Origin: Chloroflexota bacterium
Lineage (GTDB): Bacteria; Chloroflexota; UBA6077; FW602-bin22
Length of the DNA: 64,000 bases
Direction of reading: 5' to 3'
Assembly: GCA_004297775.1 (NCBI GenBank)
Contig: SCUE01000034.1
Coordinates: 124,001-188,000 of the forward strand
The position numbers and the translations under genes are program-made. The notes below the pieces were generated by a model. It was not told where the DNA came from and made no database searches. It saw only the letters and a program-made list of their open reading frames with translations. This document shows, one piece after another, positions 1-13,817 of the stretch. Numbering within the stretch: the first letter of the stretch is position 1; every line of letters begins with the position of its first letter.

Positions 1-97
1 ACGCCGATACCGCGTCAGCGCGTGATTGGCGTACGATCGCGGTGCGTGGTCGCGGCACGCTTCACGCCGGCGCCGACGCGGCGAAAGGAGATGCGGT

Positions 98-520
98 TTG
101 CCACTCGCCCTCGGGAGCCTTCGCAGCGCCTCGGCCGCGCTCGACGCGGTCCTTGCGAAGAGCGACGACACGGTCTTGATGGCGTCCCTTGACGAGGTGA
201 CGCGGAACGCCGTCAAGTCCGGCGTGATTCAGCATTTTGAATTCACGTACGAGCTGTGCTGGAAGTTCGTGAAGCGCTGGTTCGAGATGAATGTCGGGCC
301 GTCGGTCGCCGACGGGGTGACGCGACGAGAGTTGTTCCGGATGGCGGCCGAGAACCGACTGATTGCGGATGTCGAGGCATGGATGCGTCACCACGACGCG
401 CGAAACCTGACATCGCACACGTACGATCCCAGGGTTGCCGAGCGTGTCTACGCGGCGGCGCATGGCTTCGCGGCCGACGCGCGTGGATTGCTGGCGGCGC
501 TTGAGGTCAGGAATGATTGA
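98..520 (+). CDS. HI0074-type nucleotidyltransferase partner (NTase substrate-binding/HEPN-like)
   Basis: Small all-helical protein of the HI0074 / nucleotidyltransferase-substrate-binding family, which pairs with a minimal nucleotidyltransferase (MNT) encoded next to it. The family signature VIQHFEFTYELCWKFVKRW is at about residues 35-53, and the C-terminal helix RHHDARNLTSHTY matches the family R-N-x-x-S/A-H region. I chose the TTG at 98 because AAAGGAG (84-90) sits 7 bases upstream and gives the usual ~140 aa; an open frame back to 26 adds an arginine-rich stretch that looks non-coding. The gene lies 48 bases before an MNT gene, so the two probably form a pair. A second HI0074-type gene is at 4666. 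Whether the pair acts as toxin-antitoxin or as a regulator cannot be told from sequence. Confidence 0.8.
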   Translation: MPLALGSLRSASAALDAVLAKSDDTVLMASLDEVTRNAVKSGVIQHFEFTYELCWKFVKRWFEMNVGPSVADGVTRRELFRMAAENRLIADVEAWMRHHDARNLTSHTYDPRVAERVYAAAHGFAADARGLLAALEVRND

Positions 521-568
521 TGGGCCCGCAAACACAGGCCGCGAGATGTTGGCCGCGAGACGCAGGGC

Positions 569-898
569 TTGATTGACCTCACGCCCGGTCAGCGCGACAC
601 CGTCGAGCGCATCCTCGGCGAACACGTGCCTGAGTGCGACGTGTGGGTCTTCGGCTCACGCATTGCCGGGGCGACCAAGCCGTACTCGGACCTGGATCTC
701 GCGATCGTGGGCGACAGCGAGCTGGCGCCGGATGTCATTCGCCGACTGCGGGAAGCGTTCGAGGAATCCGAGCTTCCGTTCAGGGTAGACGTTCTCGACT
801 GGTACGCGACCAGCCCGGAGTTTCAGGCGGTGATCGAGCGCCGCTTCGAGGTAGTCCAGGCACGGCGGGCACCGCCCCTTTCGCGTCTCGACCGGTGA
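569..898 (+). CDS. Minimal nucleotidyltransferase (MNT) domain protein
   Basis: A 109 aa Pol-beta-superfamily nucleotidyltransferase. The active-site core GSRIAGATKPYSDLDLAI spans about residues 29-46, with both metal-binding aspartates (D41, D43), and a third acidic strand FRVDVLDW follows near residue 75. Such MNTs transfer NMP groups to partner proteins in several toxin-antitoxin systems. The start is a TTG at 569. It follows the HI0074-type gene at 98-520 and is clearly paralogous to the N-terminal domain of the HsdS fusion at 5070 (shared I-L-x-x-HVPEC-x-VW-x-FGSR pattern). The target is unknown; the neighbouring HI0074-type protein or the restriction system are the obvious candidates. 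Confidence 0.82.
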   Translation: MIDLTPGQRDTVERILGEHVPECDVWVFGSRIAGATKPYSDLDLAIVGDSELAPDVIRRLREAFEESELPFRVDVLDWYATSPEFQAVIERRFEVVQARRAPPLSRLDR

Positions 899-904
899 CG
901 CCCT

Positions 905-932
905 GGGCGGGCGAGACGCCCGTCGTCCCAGG
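905..932. repeat. Dispersed palindromic repeat, copy 1
   Basis: A 28-bp element containing the near-palindrome GGCGGGCGAGACGCCCG, ending in GTCCCAGG. The same element recurs at 19862-19889 (inverted), 43312-43339 and 43399-43426. Here it lies in the gap between the MNT gene and hsdM. Its self-complementary arms could form a hairpin and end or attenuate transcription, but no T-run follows. Confidence 0.7.
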
Positions 933-1040
933 CGCCGGCCGGCGACGATTCCCGCCGCGTCTCGAGCCTCGATCGTGTAGTATCCTGCCACAAGCGGCTC
1001 GCCACGCCGCGGCCAAGCTGGATTGTGGAGTGAGATAGCG

Positions 1041-2631
<1,591 letters not shown>

Positions 2632-2642
<11 letters not shown>

Positions 2643-3801
2643 GAAGAAGACGGCTCAGGCGCTGGAGAAACTGGCGGAGCCTGGGTCAGAAACCGGCGCG
2701 AGGCCGGCTGTCCGAGTTTCGCGCGGGCGCACTCACCCGGGCGGGGCCTCGTTCCCCGTGGCGCCACCGCGTTCGGAACTGCCGCCTGATTACGCGATTG
2801 CGCTCGGGGAGATCAAGCAGCGCATCCAGGGGGAGCGGCTTCGCGTCGTCCTGGCCGCCAACGCGGCGATGGTCCGGCTCTACTGGGACATTGGCCGGAT
2901 GATCCTCGACCGTCAGGAACGCGCTGGCTGGGGCGCCCGGGTGATCGACCGGCTCGCCGCCGACCTGCGCGAGGCCTTTCCCGACATGAAGGGGTTCTCG
3001 CCGCGGAATCTCCTGTTCATGCGTAGCTTTGCTGAGGCTTGCCCGGACGCCGGGAAAGTGAAACAGCTTGTTTCACAATTGCCCTGGGGCCACGTTATCC
3101 GCCTCCTTCAGCGGGTGAAGGAACCCGAAGTCCGGGAATGGTACATCCGGGAGGCCATCGAGAACGGCTGGAGCAGAAGCATCCTCGAACTTCAGATCGA
3201 CGGCCGCGCCCACGAACGACAGGGCAGGGCGATCACCAACTTCACGGCCACGCTGCCGCCAACGGATTCGGACATGGCCGCGCAGGTCTTCAAGCATCCG
3301 TACCTGTTTGACTTCCTCGGCACCGCCGATCCGCGACGAGAGCGCGAGGTCGAGCAGGCACTGGTCGATCATATCCAGCGCTTCCTGCTCGCACTCGGCA
3401 GCGGCTTCGCGTTCGTCGGCCGGCAGGTCCATCTGGAGTTCGCAAGCCGCGACTACTTCATCGACCTGCTCTTCTACCACCTCAAACTGCGCTGCTACGT
3501 GGTGATCGAATTGAAAGCGGTCCCGTTCGATCCGGCATTCGTCGGACAGATCAACGTCTATCTCTCGGCGGTTGACGATCTCCTGCGCCATCCCGATGAC
3601 AGGCCGACGATCGGCCTGCTGCTGTGCCGTTCGAAGGAGCGGATCGTCGTTGAATACGCGCTGCGCGACCTCAATAAGCCGATCGGGGTTGCCGAGTGGG
3701 AGACGACGATCGTCGAGAGCCTCCCCGAGAACTTGAGGGGGAGCCTGCCGACGGTGGAGGAGCTTGAAGCGGAGCTCAGCCGCGAGGAGAATGAACGATG
3801 A
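2632..3801 (+). CDS. yhcG: YhcG/DUF1016 family PD-(D/E)XK nuclease
   Basis: A 389 aa protein of the DUF1016 (YhcG) family. The N-terminal helical domain (about residues 45-200: [12 protein letters not shown]..., [23 protein letters not shown]) is followed by a PD-(D/E)XK nuclease domain. The catalytic core is D278 (YFIDLL) and E293-L-K295 (VVIELK), with [12 protein letters not shown] after it. The ATG at 2632 overlaps the end of hsdM. YhcG-type nucleases are often found in type I RM loci and are thought to be accessory restriction or DNA-processing enzymes. A strongly polar, low-complexity linker (residues 1-45) precedes the first domain. Its 3' end overlaps a tiny open frame by ATGA. Confidence 0.9.
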
Positions 3802-3917
3802 ATCGACTCACCGCGACGTCGCGATCGCGGCCGGCCGAGGCGGCAAAGCTCGACGCCGCGATCGCGGACATCCTTGCCCGGTTGGGGTATCGTCTGGATA
3901 AGGAGCCGGCCCCATGA
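3798..3917 (+). pseudogene. Mini-ORF derived from the hsdM 3' end
   Basis: A 39-codon open frame joined by ATGA overlaps both to yhcG upstream and to the MNT gene downstream. Its product contains [18 protein letters not shown], nearly the same as the HsdM C-terminus [19 protein letters not shown] 22-bp block is identical between 2589-2610 and 3846-3867. The simplest reading is a duplicated scrap of hsdM left when yhcG was inserted between hsdM and the mntA-hepT pair. It may still matter for translational coupling even if the peptide has no role. Confidence 0.65.
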
Positions 3918-4222
3918 ACCGCGTGTTGACCACGCACCGCGCGGAGCTCGAACAGCTCTGCCGCCACCACCACGTTCACAGGCTGGAGCTATTTGGTTCC
4001 GCCGCCGCCGGGAGCGATCGGCCGGGCGAGAGCGACCTTGATTTCCTGGTGGAGTTCGAGCCAATGCCGAGCGGAAGCTATGCCGATGCCTACTTCGGCC
4101 TGCTCGAATCGCTCGAAGCACTGCTCGGCCGGCCAGTCGATCTGGTAGTCCCCTCAGCCATCAAGAACCCGTATTTCCGCCAGGCGGTCGAGCAGACCAA
4201 GGCTCTGGTGTATGCGGCTTGA
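3914..4222 (+). CDS. mntA: MntA-type nucleotidyltransferase antitoxin
   Basis: A 102 aa minimal nucleotidyltransferase. The active site GSAAAGSDRPGESDLDFLVEF spans residues 28-48, with D41 and D43 as metal ligands, and the RPVDLVVPS strand carries the third carboxylate. In characterised MntA/HepT pairs the nucleotidyltransferase neutralises the HEPN RNase by adding AMP residues near its active site. The next gene is a HepT-like HEPN protein overlapping by 11 bases, which supports this assignment. It belongs to a different MNT subtype from the one at 569-898. Confidence 0.88.
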   Translation: MNRVLTTHRAELEQLCRHHHVHRLELFGSAAAGSDRPGESDLDFLVEFEPMPSGSYADAYFGLLESLEALLGRPVDLVVPSAIKNPYFRQAVEQTKALVYAA

Positions 4223-4553
4223 GGCCAGAAAGTACCTCTACGACATCCAGCGAGCCGTCACCCTGCTGACGGAATTCACTTTCGGCAAGGAATTCGCCGA
4301 CTACGGGCGCGAGGCCATGCTGCGCGCCGCGGTCGAGCGCGAGTTCGAGATCATCGGCGAAGCACTGTCGCAACTCGTCAGGTCCGATCCAGAAGTCGCG
4401 ACCCGCATCAGCGAACACCGCCGCATCATCGCCTTTCGCAACATCCTGATCCACGCCTACGCCGATGTGGACGACGGATTGGTGTGGGATGTGGTCGAAA
4501 CCAAGCTGCCCGTTCCGCGGCGCGAGATCGAAGACCTGTTGCGGGAGGGTTGA
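4212..4553 (+). CDS. hepT: HepT-like HEPN ribonuclease toxin (DUF86)
   Basis: A 113 aa HEPN-fold protein of the DUF86/HepT family. The RNase motif R-x4-H-x-Y is intact as RNILIHAY (R76, H81, Y83), and the preceding EFEIIGEAL helix is typical. The toxin would cut RNA and be held inactive by MntA-mediated modification near the motif tyrosine. Its start lies within the end of mntA, so the two are translationally coupled. Placement inside a type I RM locus suggests a guard or maintenance role for the island; that is an inference. Confidence 0.9.
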   Translation: MRLEARKYLYDIQRAVTLLTEFTFGKEFADYGREAMLRAAVEREFEIIGEALSQLVRSDPEVATRISEHRRIIAFRNILIHAYADVDDGLVWDVVETKLPVPRREIEDLLREG

Positions 4554-4665
4554 ATGTTTACCGCCGGCCCAGCGCCCTTGATGCGATACCAGCCCAGACC
4601 GTGAGGCTCAATGCCGCAATCCGCGCGAATCCCTCTGCGCGCGGGTTTCCACCGGAGAGCGGATC

Positions 4666-5069
4666 ATGAAGCTGGATCTCACGGCTCTCGTGAACGCCAT
4701 CGCCCGTCTTGAAGAGGGCGTGGCCGTGTATGCGCGCGACGAAGCGCAAACATTGATCCGCGACGCCGTGATCCAGCGCTTCGAGTTCACTGACGAGATC
4801 AGCCACAAGATGCTCAAACGCTACCTCGAAGAGGCGCCTCCAACGTCGGAGTTGTATGACACGATGTCCTTTCAGGACCTGATCCGGTCCGGGAACGAGC
4901 AGGGGTTGCTTCTCGGCGATTGGCCGACGTGGAAGACGTATCGCGAGATACGCGCTCGGACCAGCCACACCGACGACGAGCGGGTCGCGCTCGAAGTCAT
5001 CGCGGGGATACCGTCATTCCTGGAAGAAGCGCGCTACCTGCGTAACCAGATCGAGCAACGGCAAACCTG

Positions 5070-5070
<1 letters not shown>
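4666..5070 (+). CDS. HI0074-type nucleotidyltransferase partner, second copy
   Basis: A 134 aa member of the HI0074 / NTase-substrate-binding family. The core helix reads AVIQRFEFTDEISHKMLKRYL, where the common TYELCWK is changed to TDEISHK, and the C-terminal RARTSHTDDE matches the family R-N-x-x-S/A-H region. TGATG at 5068-5072 couples its stop to the ATG of the nucleotidyltransferase-HsdS fusion. In other genomes this family sits before a free MNT gene; here the MNT is the N-terminal domain of the specificity subunit, so this protein would bind HsdS directly. A related gene is at 98-520. Confidence 0.82.
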
Positions 5071-6788
<1,718 letters not shown>

Positions 6789-6790
6789 TA

Positions 6791-7363
6791 GTGAAAGCGG
6801 TCCAACGCGGACACGGCGAAGGACTCAAGTTGGCGCGTCTGCTGATGGTACTCAGCAGCATCTCACCACTGTTCATCCTGTGGGCGATTCGCGGCAGCAG
6901 CGTCATTCCGGACGGATATTTCATCCTGTTCTGTATTGTCATGGTCATGACACCAAACGCTTGTCTCCTGATCAGAATCCAGACGGCAAGAAGACTCGTA
7001 GATAAGAAGTCAATCAAGATCGGGAAATCGGACGACCATCGTGACCATATACTATTGTATCTATTTGCGATGCTTATCCCATTCTATTCCGCGGATCTCG
7101 GCACACTCCGTCTAATTGGTGCGGCAATAACTGCACTCGCGTTCATCGTGTTCTTGTTCTGGCATCTCAACCTTCATTACATGAATCTGCTGTTCGCCTT
7201 GTTCGGATTTCGCGTGTTTACGATCTATCCCCCGACCGATAGTAATCCGCATACCGGCAAGACTAGTCAAGTACTCATCACTCGCCGCGTGTTTCTGGTC
7301 GACGGCGACCAGCTGATTGTCTACCGATTGAGCGACACAGTCTACATGGAGATAGACGGATGA
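6791..7363 (+). CDS. kwaA: Kiwa anti-phage system membrane protein KwaA
   Basis: A 190 aa polytopic membrane protein with four hydrophobic segments (about residues 16-34, 42-62, 86-104, 108-128), then NLLFALFGFRVF and a short cytoplasmic tail. Size, topology and the N-x-L-x-A-L-F-G-F/Y-R motif after the last helix fit KwaA. In Kiwa, KwaA sits in the inner membrane, senses phage-induced membrane disturbance and recruits KwaB. The next gene, joined by ATGA, is a KwaB-like DUF4868 protein, which is the main support. The start is a GTG 2 bases after hsdS. Base composition is clearly lower in G+C than the neighbours, a sign of separate acquisition. Confidence 0.8.
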   Translation: MKAVQRGHGEGLKLARLLMVLSSISPLFILWAIRGSSVIPDGYFILFCIVMVMTPNACLLIRIQTARRLVDKKSIKIGKSDDHRDHILLYLFAMLIPFYSADLGTLRLIGAAITALAFIVFLFWHLNLHYMNLLFALFGFRVFTIYPPTDSNPHTGKTSQVLITRRVFLVDGDQLIVYRLSDTVYMEIDG

Positions 7364-8334
7364 GTCTAGAATTTCATCTTGCAGATGTGAGCGCAACGGA
7401 GTTTGGCGTAGGACTTAGAGGCACCGACGTTGAGAGATTCGTGTTAGTAGCTGTCGATCAGACAGTCCAAGTAGCTTTACGTGGAATCGTGATCGCAACA
7501 TGGAGCAGACTGGCGGCGACGGCGGATGAGGTCGAGACCGTGTCGTCCGCTCAGACTGCGGCCCGATACCAACCTTCCGAGAAATATGGGAGTTCTGAAT
7601 CCCTATACCTGCCGTTGGACGACAGCCTCGCCGAATCGGTGCGCGATCTGCACAATGCCGAGAACCTGGCGACTGATAGCGGTGCGATGGGCGATCCGCA
7701 GAGTATCTACTGCTATTTCGTACGATTGACTGACGGCACTGGGCGACGTTTGACCGGCGTACGGCGTGCGACCACTATGAAGGGGACCCTGAAGAGCCAA
7801 GGACATCTAATGGGTCTGTTCACGGACCAACTACGGATAATTTCCGAACCAATATTCCGGCTAGACCACGAATTGGATTTCCTGATTGATGGTGCGAATG
7901 TCCATATTCTGAATCATGTCGGATTCGAAATCATAGGAAAAATGCGAGAGGCGATCTTGGCGGCGGTACCGCGAAACATAGAGTCTATTCAGCAGGATCT
8001 CGCATTTGTCGATCTATCAGGTGTTCAAGAGTATGCGAAGACGCACCCGCGTGCGGCCGCTTGCATTGCCTCGATTCGTAGACAGGGCAGCGCCAAGAAC
8101 GTTGACAGGGGTGCGCTCCTGGGAATCTGTGAACGCAATGGGGTAGAGATCATCGAAGCCAACGGCAAGATCGTTGTTTCGGACACTCACGTGCTGGGAT
8201 TCTTGGAAATTCTCGACCGTCGGCGCTACGAGTTGGAGCTCGTGTCGGGCGAGCCGGAGAGGTTCAGAGCCGCGAGCCGAACCAAGATCGATAGCCGACA
8301 ACTGATTTCAGCGCCGATGCTGGAAATGGATTGA
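7360..8334 (+). CDS. kwaB: Kiwa anti-phage system protein KwaB (DUF4868)
   Basis: A 324 aa soluble protein matching the DUF4868/KwaB family in length and layout. The conserved block FRLDHELDFLIDGANVHILNHVGFE lies at about residues 166-190, and a mixed alpha/beta C-terminal half ends near residue 300. KwaB is the effector that binds DNA and, with KwaA, lowers late phage replication and transcription. It overlaps kwaA by ATGA. Like kwaA it is AT-richer than its surroundings, so the two form one transferred unit. The assignment rests on the motif block, sizes and pairing, not on a search. Confidence 0.8.
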   Translation: MSLEFHLADVSATEFGVGLRGTDVERFVLVAVDQTVQVALRGIVIATWSRLAATADEVETVSSAQTAARYQPSEKYGSSESLYLPLDDSLAESVRDLHNAENLATDSGAMGDPQSIYCYFVRLTDGTGRRLTGVRRATTMKGTLKSQGHLMGLFTDQLRIISEPIFRLDHELDFLIDGANVHILNHVGFEIIGKMREAILAAVPRNIESIQQDLAFVDLSGVQEYAKTHPRAAACIASIRRQGSAKNVDRGALLGICERNGVEIIEANGKIVVSDTHVLGFLEILDRRRYELELVSGEPERFRAASRTKIDSRQLISAPMLEMD

Positions 8335-8401
8335 TTGAATCAGGATGATAGGCGACTGGTGACGACTGACGTGGTTCTGTTCGTTCGGGGGATCAGGTCG
8401 A

Positions 8402-9802
8402 ATGACACCTGAGCAGATCGCCTCGTGGGTCGCCGGCGGCGAGTCCGAGACGCTCGAGTTCAAACGCTCGACCGGCGAACGCAGCGACGCGACGATCGCT
8501 ACCTGCGCGATGCTGAACCATCGCGGCGGGCGAGTGCTGTTCGGCGTCGCGCCAAGCGGCGCGATCCTCGGTCAGCAGGTCGGCGATCGAACGATCGAGG
8601 ACATCGCGCAGGCTCTCGGTGACATCGATCCGCCAGCGTTCCCGTCGATCACGCGGATCGCCCTTGAGAAGGACCGTGAGGTCATCGTCGTCTCGGTTTC
8701 GGCCGGGCAGAATCAGCCGTACACCTATCGGGGCCGGGCCTATCGGCGTGTCGGAAGCACGAATCAGGAACTCTCGCGCGACGAGTACAACCGCGTTCTG
8801 CTGGAACGCCTGCACGGCGAGCATCGATGGGAGAACGAGCCCGCGAACACATGGGGCATCGCGGACCTGGACACGGCCGAGATCGTTCGATCGGTGGATG
8901 AAGCGATCCGCCGGGGCCGAGCGGATGATCCCGGAACGCGCGACTCCGTGGAGCTGTTGCGCGGTCTGGGTTTGCTGCGTGAGGGGCGCGTCCTGCGGGC
9001 AGCCGCGGTGTTGTTCGGCCGCGCCGAGCGACTCGAAGCGGATTTTCCGCAGTGCCTCCTGCGTGTAGCGCGCTTTCGCGGCACCAATCGCACGGAGTTT
9101 CTCGATAACCGGCAGTTCCACGGCAATGCTTTCGACTTGCTGATCAAAGCCGAGCGATTCCTGCGCGAGAATCTGCCGGTCGCTGGCCGGGTGACGCCCG
9201 GTCTTTTCGAGAGGGTCGACGACCCGCTCTATCCCCCGGTCGCCTTGCGCGAGGCGCTCGCGAACGCGTTCTGTCACCGCGATTACGCGATTGGCGGCGG
9301 ATCCGTCGGCGTGGCGATCTACGACGATCGACTTGAGGTCACGTCGTCCGGCGCACTGCACTTTGGGCTGACGGCGCAGGCGTTGTTCGAGCCCCATGAG
9401 TCGTTGCCGTGGAATCCGTTGATCGCGCGGGTCTTCTATCGCCGCGGCATTATCGAGTCCTGGGGTCGAGGAACGATCAAGATGGCGGAGCTAGCCGCGT
9501 CGGCTGGACTGCCCCGCCCCGAGATCGAGGATGCGCGTGGGGCGGTCACGGTGCGCTTCCGGCCGAACCGGTACGTGCCGCCACAGCGGGTCGGGCGCGA
9601 CCTGACCCCGCGGCAGCAACGGGTCCTGGCCTACCTTGGCGCCAATTCCGGCGGGGCGGCCGTGCGAGCGCTCGCGGCCGCACTCGGTGTGAGCGCCTCG
9701 TCGTGGACGATACAGAAGGACCTAACGATCCTCAGAACCCTCGGACTGGTTCGAAGCTCCGGCCGGGGGCGAGGCGCGCGATGGGAGTTGGTCGGCCAAT
9801 GA
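8402..9802 (+). CDS. AlbA_2 (Schlafen-like) / HATPase_c_4 regulator with C-terminal winged helix
   Basis: A 466 aa protein. Domain order: AlbA_2 nucleic-acid-binding domain (residues 1-125, ESETLEFKRS and GGRVLFGV), central region with VALREALANAFCHRDYAIGGGSVGVAIYDDRLEVTSSG (~residues 278-316, a GHKL-type ATP-binding fold with the N-box N289/H293), WGRGTIKM motif near 358, and a C-terminal winged helix (RQQRVLAYLGANSGG...). Such proteins are often annotated as ATP-dependent regulators or RecG-like by mistake. It sits between Kiwa and hsdR, so it may regulate or guard the island; its exact role is unknown. Confidence 0.8.
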   Translation: MTPEQIASWVAGGESETLEFKRSTGERSDATIATCAMLNHRGGRVLFGVAPSGAILGQQVGDRTIEDIAQALGDIDPPAFPSITRIALEKDREVIVVSVSAGQNQPYTYRGRAYRRVGSTNQELSRDEYNRVLLERLHGEHRWENEPANTWGIADLDTAEIVRSVDEAIRRGRADDPGTRDSVELLRGLGLLREGRVLRAAAVLFGRAERLEADFPQCLLRVARFRGTNRTEFLDNRQFHGNAFDLLIKAERFLRENLPVAGRVTPGLFERVDDPLYPPVALREALANAFCHRDYAIGGGSVGVAIYDDRLEVTSSGALHFGLTAQALFEPHESLPWNPLIARVFYRRGIIESWGRGTIKMAELAASAGLPRPEIEDARGAVTVRFRPNRYVPPQRVGRDLTPRQQRVLAYLGANSGGAAVRALAAALGVSASSWTIQKDLTILRTLGLVRSSGRGRGARWELVGQ

Positions 9803-10088
9803 CTGCCTATTCCCTCTCTTTCGGCTGCCTATTCCTGCCTATTCGTGCCTATTCGTGCCTATTCGTGCCTATTCGTGCCTATTCGTGCCTATTCGTGCCT
9901 ATTCGCGGACGCTCCGGTCCAGCGAACCCTCGGCGCGCCGCCTTCCGTGGGGTCCGCGACTGCTCATTCCTGCCTATTCGACTGCCTATTCCCGGCCAAT
10001 TCCGGCGTATTCGGCGCGGCGCAGTCGGGCGGAACCAGGCCCAGTCGCGATCGCGACGCAAACGTCACTGTGATGTCGTGATGTCGCC
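9803..10088. other. Repeat-rich gap upstream of hsdR
   Basis: A 286-bp stretch with no credible gene. It carries the tandem 10-mer array (9831-9905) and single scattered copies of CTGCCTATTC near 9803, 9825, 9969 and 9982. Open frames through it encode only repeated PIRAYSCLF-type peptides and are products of the repeat. Confidence 0.7.
9831..9905. repeat. 10-bp tandem repeat, about 7.5 copies
   Basis: Seven full direct copies of ATTCGTGCCT (the first is ATTCCTGCCT) and a final half copy, six of them perfect. The unit is about one helical turn. It lies between the AlbA_2 gene and hsdR. Copy number could change by replication slippage, altering hsdR promoter spacing. Confidence 0.95.
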
Positions 10089-13277
<3,189 letters not shown>

Positions 13278-13307
13278 CGATCGACGCGTCGGTGTACCAT
13301 CCCGCCC

Positions 13308-13817
13308 GTGCTGCCGGGTGACGAGGCGCGAGGGTTCGCGTTCTTCACGTTGGCGGAGGCTCGGGTCGTCGCGGCCGCCGCGGCGCGCATGTTTCCGTCG
13401 GACGATCTCGGACCCGGTGCTCCGGAGGCCGGCGTTGTCTTCTACATCGATCGCGCGCTGGCCGGACACGATGCCGATCTCGCGGCCCTGTACCGACGCG
13501 GTGTCGCGGATCTCGACGCCCGTGCGCGCGCGGCCGCCGACTGCCCCTTCGCTCGCGCCGCGCCGGAAACCCAGGACGCGATCCTCGCGGCGCTGGAAGC
13601 GGAGGGTAGTCCCTTCTTCGCCGCGCTCCTGACGCACACACGCGAGGGGATGTTCGCCGACCCGATCCACGGCGGGAATCGCGACATGGTCGGCTGGAAG
13701 CTGCTCGGCCACCCCGGCGTGCAGATGGCGTACGGCCCGACTGACTACGTGCCCGGCGCGCGGATCGAGCGCGCCCCCCGCGGTCTGGCTGATTTTCTCC
13801 GAGAGCGCGGCGCGTGA
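13308..13817 (+). CDS. Gluconate 2-dehydrogenase subunit 3 family protein
   Basis: A 169 aa small subunit of the gluconate_2-dh3 family, which accompanies FAD-dependent GMC dehydrogenases of sugars or alcohols in the membrane or periplasm. Seen: FFTLAEARVVAAAAARMFPSDDLGPGAPEAGVVFYID at the N-terminus and the family's C-terminal block MFADPIHGGNRDMVGWKLLGHPG (~residues 112-134). No clear Tat signal precedes the domain, which is unusual for an exported complex. A GTG start is used, and the stop overlaps the GTG start of the GMC gene, so the two form an operon. Confidence 0.88.
   Translation: MLPGDEARGFAFFTLAEARVVAAAAARMFPSDDLGPGAPEAGVVFYIDRALAGHDADLAALYRRGVADLDARARAAADCPFARAAPETQDAILAALEAEGSPFFAALLTHTREGMFADPIHGGNRDMVGWKLLGHPGVQMAYGPTDYVPGARIERAPRGLADFLRERGA

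Noticed and set aside
9831-9905. CRISPR array
   Set aside because: The 10-bp units are contiguous with no spacers, and no cas gene is near.
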